Positions 47,980-59,536 of a DNA stretch of 64,000 bases are shown here, piece by piece. The position numbers were made by a program, and so were the translations under genes. The notes below the pieces were generated by a model that saw only the letters and a list, made by a program, of their open reading frames with translations, searched no databases and was not told where the DNA came from. Source of the DNA: Pseudomonadota bacterium (GTDB lineage Bacteria; Pseudomonadota; Alphaproteobacteria; Rhizobiales; JAKPQE01); contig JAKPQE010000165.1 of NCBI GenBank assembly GCA_029572955.1, forward strand, positions 1 to 64,000. The letters are read 5' to 3'. Every line of letters begins with the position of its first letter. Positions within the stretch are counted from its first letter, which is position 1.

Positions 47980-48666
47980 ATGTCGAATTTCGAACGGATC
48001 ATTGGTGCCCGCAAGGGCCGGGGGACGATCGCCATGCTCGCCGCCGCGTCGGCGCTGGCTCTTTCGCTCGGCGGTGCGGTTGCTCAGGATGCGGCCGCGC
48101 CGAAGGATGCTCCGGCGGCCGCTGCCGACCAGCCGACCTGGCTGAAGGTGTGCGGCGAGGACCCGAAGGAGAAGAAGGAAGTGTGCGTGGTGGCGCAGGA
48201 GATCCGCGCCGAGACCGGCCAGTTCCTCGCTTCCGTCGCCGTCCGCGAGATCAAGGGCGACAAGCAGAAGGTACTGTCGGTCTTCGTGCCGACGATCATG
48301 CTGCTGCAGCCGGGCCTGCGCGTGCAGATCGACGAGGGCAAGCAGATCCCGGGCAAGTACGCCATCTGCTTCCCGGATCGCTGCTATGCCGAGATTCCGA
48401 TCGGCGACGACTTCATCGATGCGATGAAGAAGGGCACCGACCTCTCGATCACCACGCTGAACCAGCAGGCGCGCGGTGTTTCCTTCAAGCTGACGCTGGC
48501 CGGCTTCACCAAGTCCTACGAGGGTGCTCCGATGGACACCAAGGAGCTCGAGGCGCAGCAGGAAGAGCTGCAGAAGGAACTGCAGAAGCGCGCCGAGGAT
48601 GCACGCAAGCGCCTGCTCGAGCAGCAGGGCGGCGCGCCGGCTCCGGCCGAGCAGCCCAAGCAGTAA
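47980..48666 (+). CDS. Invasion-associated locus B (IalB) family protein
   Basis: A 228-aa exported protein. The signal peptide runs to about residue 35 (AVA-QDA). The IalB domain is about residues 50-185, with TWLKVCGEDPKEKKEVCVVAQEI and the C-terminal AICFPDRCYAEIPI; four conserved Cys could form two disulfides. A Gln/Glu-rich coiled coil (KELEAQQEELQKELQKRAED) and Pro/Ala tail end it. IalB aids erythrocyte entry in Bartonella, but the family is common in free-living Hyphomicrobiales. AAGGACAGG precedes the ATG. Confidence 0.9.
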   Translation: MSNFERIIGARKGRGTIAMLAAASALALSLGGAVAQDAAAPKDAPAAAADQPTWLKVCGEDPKEKKEVCVVAQEIRAETGQFLASVAVREIKGDKQKVLSVFVPTIMLLQPGLRVQIDEGKQIPGKYAICFPDRCYAEIPIGDDFIDAMKKGTDLSITTLNQQARGVSFKLTLAGFTKSYEGAPMDTKELEAQQEELQKELQKRAEDARKRLLEQQGGAPAPAEQPKQ

Positions 48667-48690
48667 GCGCGACGCGACACGCGATATGAA

Positions 48691-48729
48691 GGGCCCCCGG
48701 ATCGGCCGATCCGGGGGCCCTTCTCTTTT
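48691..48729 (+). terminator. Terminator after ialB-like gene
   Basis: GGGCCCCCGGATC-ggcc-GATCCGGGGGCCC is a perfect 13-bp stem followed by TTCTCTTTT. It separates this gene from the convergent flavin reductase. Confidence 0.92.
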
Positions 48730-48738
48730 GGGGGACCG

Positions 48739-49281
48739 TCAGAGCTGGCGGTAGCCGCGGCCGGCATAGCCGAGATTGGGACCGCGGTCGCCGAGGCGGA
48801 TATCGACGACGGTGCCGATCAGGATCGAGTGCGAGCCGACCTCGTGCAGGTCGCTGAGGCGGCAGTCGAAGGCGACGCGGGCCGCGGCGAGGATCGGCGC
48901 GCCGGTCGCCGCCGTCGACCAGCCGGCGGCCTCGAAGCGGTCGGCCCCGGCGCTGCCGCCGCGTCCGGCGAAGGTGTTGGACAGCGCCTCGGCGTTGGCG
49001 GGCAGGACATTGACCGAGAAGACGCCATTGCGCCGGATCGCCCGGTTGGTGGCGCTCGCGCGGTTGACGCAGACGAGGATGGTCGGCGGGCTGTCGCTCA
49101 CCGGCGTCATCGCCGTCACGGTGAGGCCGGCGCGGCCGGCCGGGCCGTCGGTCGCAACAATGTGAACGGTCGCGGCGACGCGGCTCATGCCCTCCCGGAA
49201 GGTGGCGGCATCGGCTTTGCGGCCGCCCGATGCGGACAAGGTGGCTTCTTCCTGCTCGGTCAATTTCTCGGTCCGGGTCAC
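48739..49281 (-). CDS. Flavin reductase-like FMN-binding protein
   Basis: About 180 aa from the GTG chosen at 49281. FREGMSRVAATVHIVATDG starts the FMN-binding split barrel; ILVCVNRASATNRAIRRNGVFSVNVL and FDCRLSDLHEVGSHSILIGTVVDIRL are the family core. Such proteins supply reduced FMN to monooxygenases. The track version (236 aa) adds an N-terminus unlike the family; TTG 49263 and ATG 49188 are other options, none with a good ribosome-binding site. No partner oxygenase is adjacent. Confidence 0.8.
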   Translation of the reverse strand: MTRTEKLTEQEEATLSASGGRKADAATFREGMSRVAATVHIVATDGPAGRAGLTVTAMTPVSDSPPTILVCVNRASATNRAIRRNGVFSVNVLPANAEALSNTFAGRGGSAGADRFEAAGWSTAATGAPILAAARVAFDCRLSDLHEVGSHSILIGTVVDIRLGDRGPNLGYAGRGYRQL

Positions 49282-49436
49282 GCTGTTGCTGCTCGATTTC
49301 GGGCGGCAAACTGCCTGTTCCGGCGCCATCAGGCAACAGGCAAGGCGCGCGGCCCGCGACAGGCCAAAGATGGGGCGCGATCGCGGCACCGACAGGGGCG
49401 GCGCCGATTTCATCGCCAAGTGCCTCAGATATGCGA

Positions 49437-49465
49437 TTGTCACAGACAAATCGCGTTGCTAAGAC
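49437..49465 (+). promoter_or_regulatory. Promoter for the liv operon
   Basis: TTGTCA, 17 bases and TAAGAC, ending 120 bases before livH. It overlaps the upstream end of the divergent flavin-reductase track ORF but not the shorter gene proposed. Confidence 0.55.
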
Positions 49466-49585
49466 TCTCTCCCGGCCCGTACGACCCGGCCGACCCACTC
49501 CCACGGGTCTCCGGGCGTCCAGTCCTGACACGATAACGACAGCCATTCGGAGCCGTCGAAGGAACGAGAGGGGACCCGCCGGCGC

Positions 49586-50509
<924 letters not shown>

Positions 50510-50513
50510 CGCC

Positions 50514-51836
50514 ATGACAGCCAACGTATCCGCTTCCGACCGTTTCGCCGGCTCCGTGAAGGATGCCGCCATCGCCGGCGCCATCGCGCTCGGCCTCTTC
50601 GGCCCGTTCATCGGCCTGAGGACCACCGCCGACATCGGCGGCCTCGGCATCAACACCCGCTGGGGGGCCCTGGCGATCGCCGTCGGCGTCGTCTTCCTCG
50701 GCCGCCTGCTGCTCAACCTCTTCGTCTGGCGCACCGACAATCCGATCACCGGGATGATCGCGCGGGCGATGCCGAAGGCGCCCGCCGGCGGCAAGTTCGG
50801 CAAGGTGTTCGGCCCGCTGATGCTGGCGCTCGCCTTCCTGCTGCCGGCGATCACCGCCTACATGTTCCCGCAGCACAACCGCTACATCCTCGATCTGGCG
50901 ATTCTGGTGCTGACCTACGTGATGCTCGGCTGGGGCCTCTACATCGTCGTCGGTCTCGCCGGCCTGCTCGACCTCGGCTATGTGGCGTTCTACGCGGTCG
51001 GCGCCTATTCCTACGCGCTGCTCGCGCAGTATTTCGGCTGGTCGTTCTGGCTCTGCCTGCCGGTCGCCGGCATTCTCGCGGCGATGTGGGGTGTCACGCT
51101 CGGTTTCCCGGTGCTGCGCCTGAGGGGCGATTACCTCGCGATCGTGACGCTCGCCTTCGGCGAGATCATCCGCGTCGTGCTGCTCAACTGGTACAATTTC
51201 ACCGGCGGCCCGAACGGCATTTCCGGGATCCCGCGGCCGTCCTTCTTCGGCCTCGAGTTCAGCCGCGACGAGAACGGCTTTGCCGCCTTCTTCGGGCTCG
51301 ACTATTCGGCGATCCACAGGATCATCTTCCTCTACTATCTGATCCTGATCCTCGCTCTCATCACCAACCTCGTGACGCTGCGCCTGCGCCGGCTGCCGAT
51401 CGGCCGGGCCTGGGAAGCGCTACGCGAGGACGAGATCGCCTGCCGCTCGCTCGGCATCAACACCCGCAACACCAAGCTGACGGCCTTCGCCATCGGCGCC
51501 ATGTTCGGCGGCTTCGCCGGGTCGTTCTTCGCCACCCGGCAGGGCTTCATCTCGCCGGAATCCTTCGTCTTCATGGAGAGCGCGCTGATCCTCGCGATCG
51601 TCGTGCTCGGCGGCCTCGGCAGCCAGCTCGGCGTCGTCATCGCGGCGGTCGTCATGATCGGCGGCTTCGAATTGTTCCGTGACCTTGCCGAGTACCGCAT
51701 GCTGGTGTTCGGCCTCGCCATGGTGCTCATCATGGTCTGGCGCCCGCGCGGCCTGATCTCGTCGCGTCAGCCTTCGGTCTTCCTGAAGGAGCGAAAAGCG
51801 GTCGGGGCGGAACTCGTCGGGGAGGGCCACGGATGA
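50514..51836 (+). CDS. livM: Branched-chain amino acid ABC transporter permease LivM
   Basis: LivM (440 aa) is the second permease. An N-terminal extension of about 110 residues with two or three helices precedes the family core YVMLGWGLYIVVGLAGLLDLGYVAFYAVGAY. FPVLRLRGDYLAIVTLAFGEIIR and the EAA-type loop GRAWEALREDEIACRSLGIN, the contact to the ATPases, are intact. It overlaps livG by four bases. Confidence 0.96.
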   Translation: MTANVSASDRFAGSVKDAAIAGAIALGLFGPFIGLRTTADIGGLGINTRWGALAIAVGVVFLGRLLLNLFVWRTDNPITGMIARAMPKAPAGGKFGKVFGPLMLALAFLLPAITAYMFPQHNRYILDLAILVLTYVMLGWGLYIVVGLAGLLDLGYVAFYAVGAYSYALLAQYFGWSFWLCLPVAGILAAMWGVTLGFPVLRLRGDYLAIVTLAFGEIIRVVLLNWYNFTGGPNGISGIPRPSFFGLEFSRDENGFAAFFGLDYSAIHRIIFLYYLILILALITNLVTLRLRRLPIGRAWEALREDEIACRSLGINTRNTKLTAFAIGAMFGGFAGSFFATRQGFISPESFVFMESALILAIVVLGGLGSQLGVVIAAVVMIGGFELFRDLAEYRMLVFGLAMVLIMVWRPRGLISSRQPSVFLKERKAVGAELVGEGHG

Positions 51837-52693
51837 GCCACTGGGATGAAAATCCGGTGCTCTCGGTAGAGCACCTGACGATGCGCTTCGGCGGCCTCGT
51901 CGCCATCGACGACCTGTCGTTCTCGGTCGGCCGGGGCGAGATCACCGCGCTGATCGGCCCGAACGGCGCCGGCAAGACGACGGTGTTCAACTGCATCACC
52001 GGCTTCTACAAGCCGACCGAGGGGCGGATCACGCTGCATCCGCACGTCGACGGCGGCGAGACGTTCCTCCTGGAACGCATGGCCGACCACGAGATCGCGC
52101 GCGAGGCCCATGTGGCGCGCACCTTCCAGAACATCCGCCTGTTCGGCGGCATGACCGTTCTGGAAAACCTGATGGTCGCGCAGCACAACGAGCTGATGAA
52201 GGCCTCGGCCTGGACCATCGGCGGCGTCCTCGGCATTTCCGGGTTCCGCAGTGCGGAGCACGAGGCGATGGACCGGGCCAAGTACTGGCTCGACCACATC
52301 GGCCTGCTCGATCGGGCCGACGATCCGGCGGCCGATCTGCCCTATGGCGCGCAGCGGCGCCTCGAGATCGCCCGGGCGATGTGCACCGAGCCGGTGCTGC
52401 TGTGCCTCGACGAGCCGGCGGCCGGCCTCAACCCGCGTGAATCGAACCAGCTCAACGAGCTGTTGCGCTATATCCGCAACGAGCACGGCATCTCGATCCT
52501 GCTCATCGAGCACGACATGTCGGTGGTCATGCAGATCTCCGATCACGTCGTGGTGCTCGATTATGGCTGCAAGATCTCCGACGGCACGGCCGAGGAAGTG
52601 CGCAACGATCCGAGCGTGATCGCGGCCTATCTCGGCGTCGAGGACGACGAGGTCGAGGACGTCGAGGCGGAAGTGGAAGGAGCGGCGAAATGA
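51833..52693 (+). CDS. livG: Branched-chain amino acid ABC transporter ATPase LivG
   Basis: LivG (286 aa) is a cytoplasmic ABC ATPase. Walker A is GPNGAGKTT near residue 42, the Q-loop lies in ARTFQNIRLF, the signature is degenerate (LPYGAQRRLEIARAM, as usual in LivG), Walker B is LLCLDEPAAGLNP and the switch His is in IEHDMSVVM. A short acidic tail ends it. It overlaps livM and livF by four bases each. Confidence 0.96.
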   Translation: MSHWDENPVLSVEHLTMRFGGLVAIDDLSFSVGRGEITALIGPNGAGKTTVFNCITGFYKPTEGRITLHPHVDGGETFLLERMADHEIAREAHVARTFQNIRLFGGMTVLENLMVAQHNELMKASAWTIGGVLGISGFRSAEHEAMDRAKYWLDHIGLLDRADDPAADLPYGAQRRLEIARAMCTEPVLLCLDEPAAGLNPRESNQLNELLRYIRNEHGISILLIEHDMSVVMQISDHVVVLDYGCKISDGTAEEVRNDPSVIAAYLGVEDDEVEDVEAEVEGAAK

Positions 52694-53415
52694 GTGAGCA
52701 ACCGCTTCTGTCCGTTCGCGGTGTCAAGACGTTCTACGGCAAGATCATGGCCCTGCGCGGCGTCGATCTCACCGTCAATCCCGGCGAGATCGTCACGCTG
52801 ATCGGTGCCAACGGTGCCGGCAAGTCGACGCTGATGATGACCATCTGCGGCGACCCGCAGGCGCGCGAGGGCACGATCGAGTTCGACGGCATCGACATCA
52901 CGCGCATGCCGACGCACCAGATCATGCGCATGGCGATTTCGCAGTCGCCGGAGGGCCGTCGCATCTTCCCGCGCATGACGGTGCTGGAAAACCTGCAGAT
53001 GGGCGCGGCCATCACCGACATGAAGCATTTCGACAAGGATCTGAAGCGGGTCTTCGACCTGTTCCCGATCCTGGCCAAGCGGAGCGGCCAGCGCGGCGGC
53101 ACGCTGTCGGGCGGCGAACAGCAGATGCTGGCGATCGCGCGTGCGCTGATGAGCCGGCCGCGGCTGCTGCTGCTCGACGAGCCCTCGCTCGGTCTGGCAC
53201 CGCTGATCGTCAAGCAGATCTTCGACGTGGTCAGCGAGCTGAACCGCGAGGGCATGACGATCTTCCTCGTCGAGCAGAACGCCTATCACGCGCTGAAGCT
53301 CGCCCATCGCGGCTATGTGATGGTCAATGGCGAGATCACCATGTCGGGCACGGGCAAGGAACTGCTCGAGCGCGAGGAAGTGCGCGCGGCCTATCTCGAA
53401 GGCGGCCGGGGCTGA
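52690..53415 (+). CDS. livF: Branched-chain amino acid ABC transporter ATPase LivF
   Basis: LivF (241 aa) is the second ATPase. Walker A GANGAGKST, signature LSGGEQQMLAIARALM, Walker B LLLLDEPSLGLAP and switch FLVEQN are all intact. The small membrane gene follows 11 bases later. Confidence 0.97.
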   Translation: MSEQPLLSVRGVKTFYGKIMALRGVDLTVNPGEIVTLIGANGAGKSTLMMTICGDPQAREGTIEFDGIDITRMPTHQIMRMAISQSPEGRRIFPRMTVLENLQMGAAITDMKHFDKDLKRVFDLFPILAKRSGQRGGTLSGGEQQMLAIARALMSRPRLLLLDEPSLGLAPLIVKQIFDVVSELNREGMTIFLVEQNAYHALKLAHRGYVMVNGEITMSGTGKELLEREEVRAAYLEGGRG

Positions 53416-53426
53416 GGAGACGACGG

Positions 53427-53780
53427 ATGGGCATTCTCTACGAGGAGAGCAGCTTCGGCGTGTTCCTGCTGCTGACCTGCATCATCGGCGGCGGCACGGC
53501 CTTCATGTCGGGCCGCGCGGTGGCGCTGACCTGGAAGCCGATCTGGCAGGTGGCACTCTACATGGTGCCGCTGGCGGCGGCGGTCCGCTTCTTTCATTTC
53601 GCCCTGTTCGAGGGCACACTTTTGACACTTCACTACTATCTGGTCGACTATGGCGTGTTGCTGGCGGCTGCGCTCGTCGGGTTCCGCATGACGCGAACGA
53701 CCCAGATGGTGACGCAGTACCGCTGGCTCTATCGGCGCACCAGCCCGTTCACCTGGGCGGAGCGGGGCGGCGAAGCCTGA
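53427..53780 (+). CDS. Small membrane protein of the liv operon (DUF6867-like)
   Basis: A 117-aa protein with three hydrophobic segments (about residues 10-28, 38-62 and 66-86) and a basic C-terminus (YRWLYRRTSPFTWAERG). It follows livF by 11 bases and precedes livK. Similar proteins sit at this spot in other Hyphomicrobiales and, as I recall, are filed under DUF6867. A role in the transporter is inferred from position only. Confidence 0.75.
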   Translation: MGILYEESSFGVFLLLTCIIGGGTAFMSGRAVALTWKPIWQVALYMVPLAAAVRFFHFALFEGTLLTLHYYLVDYGVLLAAALVGFRMTRTTQMVTQYRWLYRRTSPFTWAERGGEA

Positions 53781-53930
53781 GCACCGGTTGCCGCGAGGCC
53801 GCCGGGATGGTTTTTGGCGGGTTGGGCAGGGGCGTACCAATTCGTCGAAAAAAGATGCAGAATGCGCCCCAACGGGTGACAAAACCCGGAAACTGAACTG
53901 TCGATGAGAATAATTTCAGGGGAGTTGGCA

Positions 53931-55034
<1,104 letters not shown>

Positions 55035-55061
55035 TCGTCGCCGCCACGGCACGGAATACGG

Positions 55062-55088
55062 AAAACCCCGGCCTCGCGCCGGGGTTTT
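55062..55088 (+). terminator. Terminator after livK
   Basis: AAAACCCCGGC-ctcgc-GCCGGGGTTTT is a perfect 11-bp stem ending in TTTT, 27 bases after the livK stop. Confidence 0.92.
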
Positions 55089-55222
55089 CTCGTTTCGCCG
55101 CCCGGCGGCGCCCGTGCGGCACAGACGACGCCGGCAAGCGGTTATTTTTGCTGGCGTTGTCGCATTGCGGTCTTCTAAACTCGCAGGCGAGCGTCAAAGG
55201 TAAAACGGGGGAACGCCAGCCC

Positions 55223-56590
55223 ATGAGTGACAGCATCAAATATCTTCTGTCCGAGGATCGCATTCCGAAGACCTGGTACAACGTCGTCGCCGACCTGCCG
55301 GCGCCGCCGCCGCCCGGACTGCATCCGGGAACGGGTCAGCCGCTCGGTCCGGACGATCTCGCGCCGATCTTCCCGATGGCCCTGATCGGCCAGGAAGTGA
55401 CGACCGACAAGGAAGTCGAGATTCCGGGGCCGGTGCGCGACATCTATCGCCAGTGGCGTCCGTCGCCGCTGTTCCGCGCCCGCCGGCTCGAGCAGGTGCT
55501 CGATACGCCGGCCAAGATCTACTACAAGTACGAAGGCGTCAGCCCGGCCGGCAGCCACAAGCCGAACACCGCCGTGGCGCAGGCCTTCTACAACAAGGAA
55601 GCGGGCATCAAGAAGCTCTCGACCGAGACCGGCGCGGGGCAGTGGGGTTCGTCCCTCGCTTTCGCCGGCGCCCTGTTCGGCATCGAGGTCAAGGTCTACA
55701 TGGTGAAGGTGAGCTTCAACCAGAAGCCCTACCGCCGCGCCCTGATGCAGACCTACGGCGCGACCTGCGTCGCCAGCCCGAGCATGGAGACGGCCTCCGG
55801 CCGCGCGATCCTCGAGCAGGATCCGAACTCGCCGGGCTCGCTCGGCATTGCCATCTCCGAAGCGGTCGAGGTCGCCGCGACCAGCGCGGACACCAACTAT
55901 GCGCTCGGCAGCGTGCTCAACCACGTGCTGCTGCACCAGACGGTGATCGGCCAGGAAGCGCTCGAGCAGCTCGACATGGCCGGCGACTATCCGGACATCG
56001 TCATCGGCTGCGCCGGTGGCGGCTCGAACTTCGCCGGTCTTGCCTTCCCGTTCGTCGGCAAGAAGGTCCGCGAGGGCCTGAAGACCCAGATCATCGCCGT
56101 CGAACCGGCGGCCTGTCCGACGCTGACGCGCGGCGTCTATGCGTATGATTTCGGCGACACGGCGCACCTGACGCCGCTCGTCAAGATGCACACGCTCGGC
56201 GCCTCGTTCATGCCGCCGGGGTTCCATGCGGGTGGCCTGCGCTACCACGGCATGGCGCCGCTGGTCAGCCACCTCAAGGAACTGGGCCTGATCGATGCCC
56301 GTGCGGTGCATCAGACGGCGTGCTTCGAGGCGGGCGTCAAGTTCGCCCGGGCCGAAGGCATCGTGCCGGCGCCGGAATCGACCCATGCCGTGCGCGTGGC
56401 CGTCGACGAGGCGCTGAAGTGCAAGGAAGAGGGCGTGTCGCGCACGATCCTCTTCAACCTGTCGGGCCACGGCCACTTCGATATGGCGGCGTATGACGAC
56501 TACTTCGCCGGCAAACTCGAAGATCGCGACTACGACGAGGCGGCGCTCAAGGCTTCGCTCGCCGAACTGCCGCAGATCGCGGCGGAATAG
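55223..56590 (+). CDS. TrpB2-type tryptophan synthase beta chain-like enzyme
   Basis: A 455-aa PLP enzyme of the TrpB2 clade, which makes tryptophan from indole and serine without needing TrpA. The PLP Lys is K113 in [22 protein letters not shown] and the phosphate loop [11 protein letters not shown] are intact. The long N-terminus (residues 1-80, [14 protein letters not shown]) is typical of TrpB2. ATG 55223 has GGGGGA upstream; the track start lies in the livK terminator. No trpA or trpF is adjacent. Confidence 0.9.
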   Translation: MSDSIKYLLSEDRIPKTWYNVVADLPAPPPPGLHPGTGQPLGPDDLAPIFPMALIGQEVTTDKEVEIPGPVRDIYRQWRPSPLFRARRLEQVLDTPAKIYYKYEGVSPAGSHKPNTAVAQAFYNKEAGIKKLSTETGAGQWGSSLAFAGALFGIEVKVYMVKVSFNQKPYRRALMQTYGATCVASPSMETASGRAILEQDPNSPGSLGIAISEAVEVAATSADTNYALGSVLNHVLLHQTVIGQEALEQLDMAGDYPDIVIGCAGGGSNFAGLAFPFVGKKVREGLKTQIIAVEPAACPTLTRGVYAYDFGDTAHLTPLVKMHTLGASFMPPGFHAGGLRYHGMAPLVSHLKELGLIDARAVHQTACFEAGVKFARAEGIVPAPESTHAVRVAVDEALKCKEEGVSRTILFNLSGHGHFDMAAYDDYFAGKLEDRDYDEAALKASLAELPQIAAE

Positions 56591-56907
56591 TCGCCGGCCG
56601 ACGGGCCGCTGCGCTTTCTGGGGACCGCCCGGTGGAAACGCCGGGCGGTTCCTGCGTTCCGGACATCCTTAAACTTAGTCGGCATCGTTGAGATGGCGGG
56701 ATGTTCACTATTGTACTTCCGCTTGAACGCCCGTCTGCGAATTATGGTGAAGAAACCGATAAAGACAAAAAAATCCGCGCTGGGAGAACCAGCGCGGGCT
56801 GAAGTATGGCCAGCAATTTCACAAGCGCAGGAGAACGATGCCACGAATCAGGTCTTCGCGTAACCCCCGGAATATTGGGGGTGGGACCAGATGAGTCCGC
56901 TTCCGTC
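56591..56907. other. 317-base gap between trpB2 and the fkbM-like gene
   Basis: It holds a plus-strand hairpin (GGGACCGCCCGG / CCGGGCGGTTCC, 56621-56652, one mismatch, poor T-run) that may end trpB2, a minus-strand terminator (56767-56798), and an 18-codon ORF with a good Shine-Dalgarno (56838-56894). AT content is raised from 56660 to 56780. Confidence 0.6.
56767..56798 (-). terminator. Terminator of the fkbM-like gene
   Basis: On minus, CCGCGCTGG-ttctc-CCAGCGCGG is followed by ATTTTTTT. It lies 110 bases past the fkbM-like stop. Confidence 0.88.
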
Positions 56908-57846
56908 TCAGGATGCGAGTTCGAGCACGACATTCATGCGCGTCGTGGCGATCTGGCGATAGCCCTTGGCGAGGGCGAGGGCGACGCAGTCGGTCTGCCA
57001 GCGGCCGCTGGTCTGTTCCATGACGATCAGCCGGGGCCAGAGTTCGCGCGGCGCATCGCGGAAGAACGGCACGAGGACGAGATCCTCGGCGCCCTCGATG
57101 TCGATCTTCAGGGCATCGACATGCGAGAGATTCTCCTCGCGCACGAGGCCGAGCAGGGTCTTGGCCGGCACGGTCAGGGCCGAGGTGCCGTGATCGTTGG
57201 CCGAGATCGTCTTGATCGAGGCGCCGCCGCGATTGTCGTCGTCGAGGAACAGGGTGAAATCGCCGTCGCGGTCCATGATGGCGCAGGCGATCGCCTTGAC
57301 GGTCCCGGCCGCGTTCGCCGCGATGTTGTAGACGAGGCGATCGAACACCACCGGCTGGGGCTCGATCGCCAGGATCCGTGCCTTGGAGCCGGCGATGCCG
57401 GCGACGAAGAGGGCATAGCCGCCGACATTGGCGCCGATGTCGATGAAGACGAAGTCGTCGCCGGCCCGGCTGGCGATCAGCTCGCGCTCGGCGGCATCGA
57501 AATATTGCGGCGTGAAGAGGATGCGCTTCTCGCAGACATTGTTGAACGGATAGAGCCGCATGTTCTGGCCGAGGGCGGCGACGTCGAGCGGGTGGTCGAG
57601 GCCGGCCAGCACCAGGCGGCGCAGGAAGAAGGCGATGCGCCGGCCGAGCCAGTTGTCGGGCTGGCGGCGGGTGAGGCCGATGATGCGGGCCTGGAAAGGG
57701 GTCGGCGCAAACGTGCCGAAGGGTTGGTCGAGTGCCTTGTCGAGCATGAACTGTCCCGGGAAGCGAATCGAGGGGGCTGTCGCGCAGCCGGCTCGCACCA
57801 TCATATCGGCATCGGCGCGCCGCTTGAAACCGAAATGGCGCGACAT
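56908..57846 (-). CDS. FkbM-family SAM-dependent methyltransferase
   Basis: A 312-aa protein. Residues about 130-270 form the FkbM fold: motif I VFIDIGANVGGYALFVA, acidic ILAIEPQPVVFDRL, and DALKIDIEGAEDLVL, which carries the family DIEG motif. About 125 N-terminal residues of unassigned type precede it. FkbM enzymes O-methylate sugars, polyketides or other small molecules; no biosynthetic cluster is nearby. Start may be ATG 57846 or an inner Met at residues 15, 16 or 34. Confidence 0.85.
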   Translation of the reverse strand: MSRHFGFKRRADADMMVRAGCATAPSIRFPGQFMLDKALDQPFGTFAPTPFQARIIGLTRRQPDNWLGRRIAFFLRRLVLAGLDHPLDVAALGQNMRLYPFNNVCEKRILFTPQYFDAAERELIASRAGDDFVFIDIGANVGGYALFVAGIAGSKARILAIEPQPVVFDRLVYNIAANAAGTVKAIACAIMDRDGDFTLFLDDDNRGGASIKTISANDHGTSALTVPAKTLLGLVREENLSHVDALKIDIEGAEDLVLVPFFRDAPRELWPRLIVMEQTSGRWQTDCVALALAKGYRQIATTRMNVVLELAS

Positions 57847-57914
57847 CCGGGGCAGAAAGCGCCTCCGCGGGCCCTCACGACTTGATTGTCGGCGCGAGAT
57901 TATCGAAAACGACC

Positions 57915-57943
57915 TCTGACTTCCGCGTTTCCTGTTCTAGTTT
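57915..57943 (+). promoter_or_regulatory. Candidate promoter for map
   Basis: TCTGAC, 17 bases and TAGTTT, 27 bases before the map ATG, in the gap between divergent fkbM-like and map. Confidence 0.45.
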
Positions 57944-57970
57944 AGCAGGGATGCTTCTGGAGACTTCTCG

Positions 57971-58798
57971 ATGGTGACCTATGTCGAGGCGGCCACCGCC
58001 CCGCTGAAAAACAACGGCCAGATCAAGCTGCACGATGCGGCGGCGTTCGAGGGCATGCGTCGCGCCGGGCGGATCGCCGCCGAGGCGCTCGATGCCCTCG
58101 TCGACATCGTGCGGCCGGGCGTGACGACCCTCGAAATCGACGACTTCGTGCACCGGTTCGGCCTCGAGCGCGGCGCCCTGCCGGCGACGCTCGGCTATCG
58201 CGGCTACACGCGGTCGAGCTGCACCTCGATCAACCACGTCGTCTGCCACGGCATCCCGAACGAGAAGCCGCTGCGCGAGGGCGACATCGTCAATATCGAC
58301 GTGACCTTCATCCTCGACGGCTGGCACGGCGACTCGAGCCGCATGTATCCGGTCGGCGCCTGCAAGCGGGCGGCGGAACGCCTGGTCGAGGTGACCTACG
58401 AGGCGATGATGCGCGGCATCGCCGAGGTCAAGCCGGGTGCCACGACCGGCGACATCGGCGCGGCGATCCAGGATTTCGTCGAGGCCGAGCGCTGCAGCGT
58501 CGTGCGCGACTTCTGCGGCCACGGCCTCGGCCGTCTCTTCCACGATGCGCCGAACATCCTGCATTACGGCCGCCGCGGCGAGGGCGCCGAGCTGAAGCCG
58601 GGCATGTTCTTCACCATCGAGCCGATGATCAATCTCGGCCGGCCGAACGTGAAGATCCTCGGCGACGGCTGGACGGCGGTGACCCGCGACCGGTCGCTGT
58701 CGGCCCAGTTCGAGCATTCCGTCGGCGTCACCGAGACCGGCTGCGAGATTTTCACCAAGTCGCCCGCCGGCCTCGACTGTCCGCCCTATCGCCGGTGA
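57971..58798 (+). CDS. map: Methionine aminopeptidase, type I
   Basis: MAP (275 aa) removes the start Met from nascent proteins. Metal ligands are visible: two Asp in [20 protein letters not shown], His in [13 protein letters not shown], Glu in FTIEPMIN and Glu in [18 protein letters not shown] lies eight bases before the ATG. radC follows 19 bases after. Confidence 0.97.
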   Translation: MVTYVEAATAPLKNNGQIKLHDAAAFEGMRRAGRIAAEALDALVDIVRPGVTTLEIDDFVHRFGLERGALPATLGYRGYTRSSCTSINHVVCHGIPNEKPLREGDIVNIDVTFILDGWHGDSSRMYPVGACKRAAERLVEVTYEAMMRGIAEVKPGATTGDIGAAIQDFVEAERCSVVRDFCGHGLGRLFHDAPNILHYGRRGEGAELKPGMFFTIEPMINLGRPNVKILGDGWTAVTRDRSLSAQFEHSVGVTETGCEIFTKSPAGLDCPPYRR

Positions 58799-58817
58799 TC
58801 CGATTTCGGGAAGTCCG

Positions 58818-59519
58818 ATGAGCGGCTTCGAGGACAATGCCGGCGGCGAGCCACACTATCACGGCCATCGCGAGCGGTTGCGCCAGCGCTTTCGCGAGGC
58901 CGGCGCCGATGCGCTGGCCGACTACGAGCTCCTCGAGCTGGTACTCTTCCGCGTGTTGCCGCGGCGCGACGTTAAGCCGCTCGCCAAGAAGCTGATCGAG
59001 CGCTTCGGCTCGTTCGCCGAGGTGATCACGGCCTCGCCGAACCTGCTCCGGGAGGTGCCGGGGGTCGGCGAGAGCGTCGGTACCGACCTTGCCATCGTGT
59101 TCGCGGCGGCCCAGCGCATCGCGCGCGGCGAGCTGCGCAAGCGGCCGGTGCTGTCGTCGTGGAGCTCGGTCATCGACTATTGCCGCACGACCATGGCCTT
59201 TGCCGAGAAGGAGCAGTTCCGCGTGCTGTTCCTCGACAAGAAGAACACGGTGATCGCCGACGAGGTGCAGCAGTCCGGCACCGTCGACCATACGCCGGTC
59301 TATCCGCGCGAGATCGTCAAGCGGGCGCTCGAACTCTCGGCGACGGCGCTGATCCTCGTCCACAACCATCCGTCCGGCGATCCGACGCCGTCGCGGGCCG
59401 ATATCCAGATGACGCGCTCGATCGTCGAGATCGCCGCGCCGCTCGGCATCACGGTCCACGACCACATCGTCGTCGGCAAGGAAGGGCACGCCAGCTTCCG
59501 CGGGCTGAAGCTGCTCTGA
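58818..59519 (+). CDS. radC: RadC-family JAB-domain DNA repair-like protein
   Basis: A 233-aa protein with an N-terminal UPF0758 helix-hairpin-helix ([17 protein letters not shown]) and a C-terminal JAB metal domain: [14 protein letters not shown] near residue 178. GGGAAG precedes the start. The family was first linked to repair, but that assignment was later withdrawn and the true role is unknown. It may share a transcript with map. Confidence 0.93.
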   Translation: MSGFEDNAGGEPHYHGHRERLRQRFREAGADALADYELLELVLFRVLPRRDVKPLAKKLIERFGSFAEVITASPNLLREVPGVGESVGTDLAIVFAAAQRIARGELRKRPVLSSWSSVIDYCRTTMAFAEKEQFRVLFLDKKNTVIADEVQQSGTVDHTPVYPREIVKRALELSATALILVHNHPSGDPTPSRADIQMTRSIVEIAAPLGITVHDHIVVGKEGHASFRGLKLL

Positions 59520-59536
59520 GGCCTTCCGCTTCGTGA

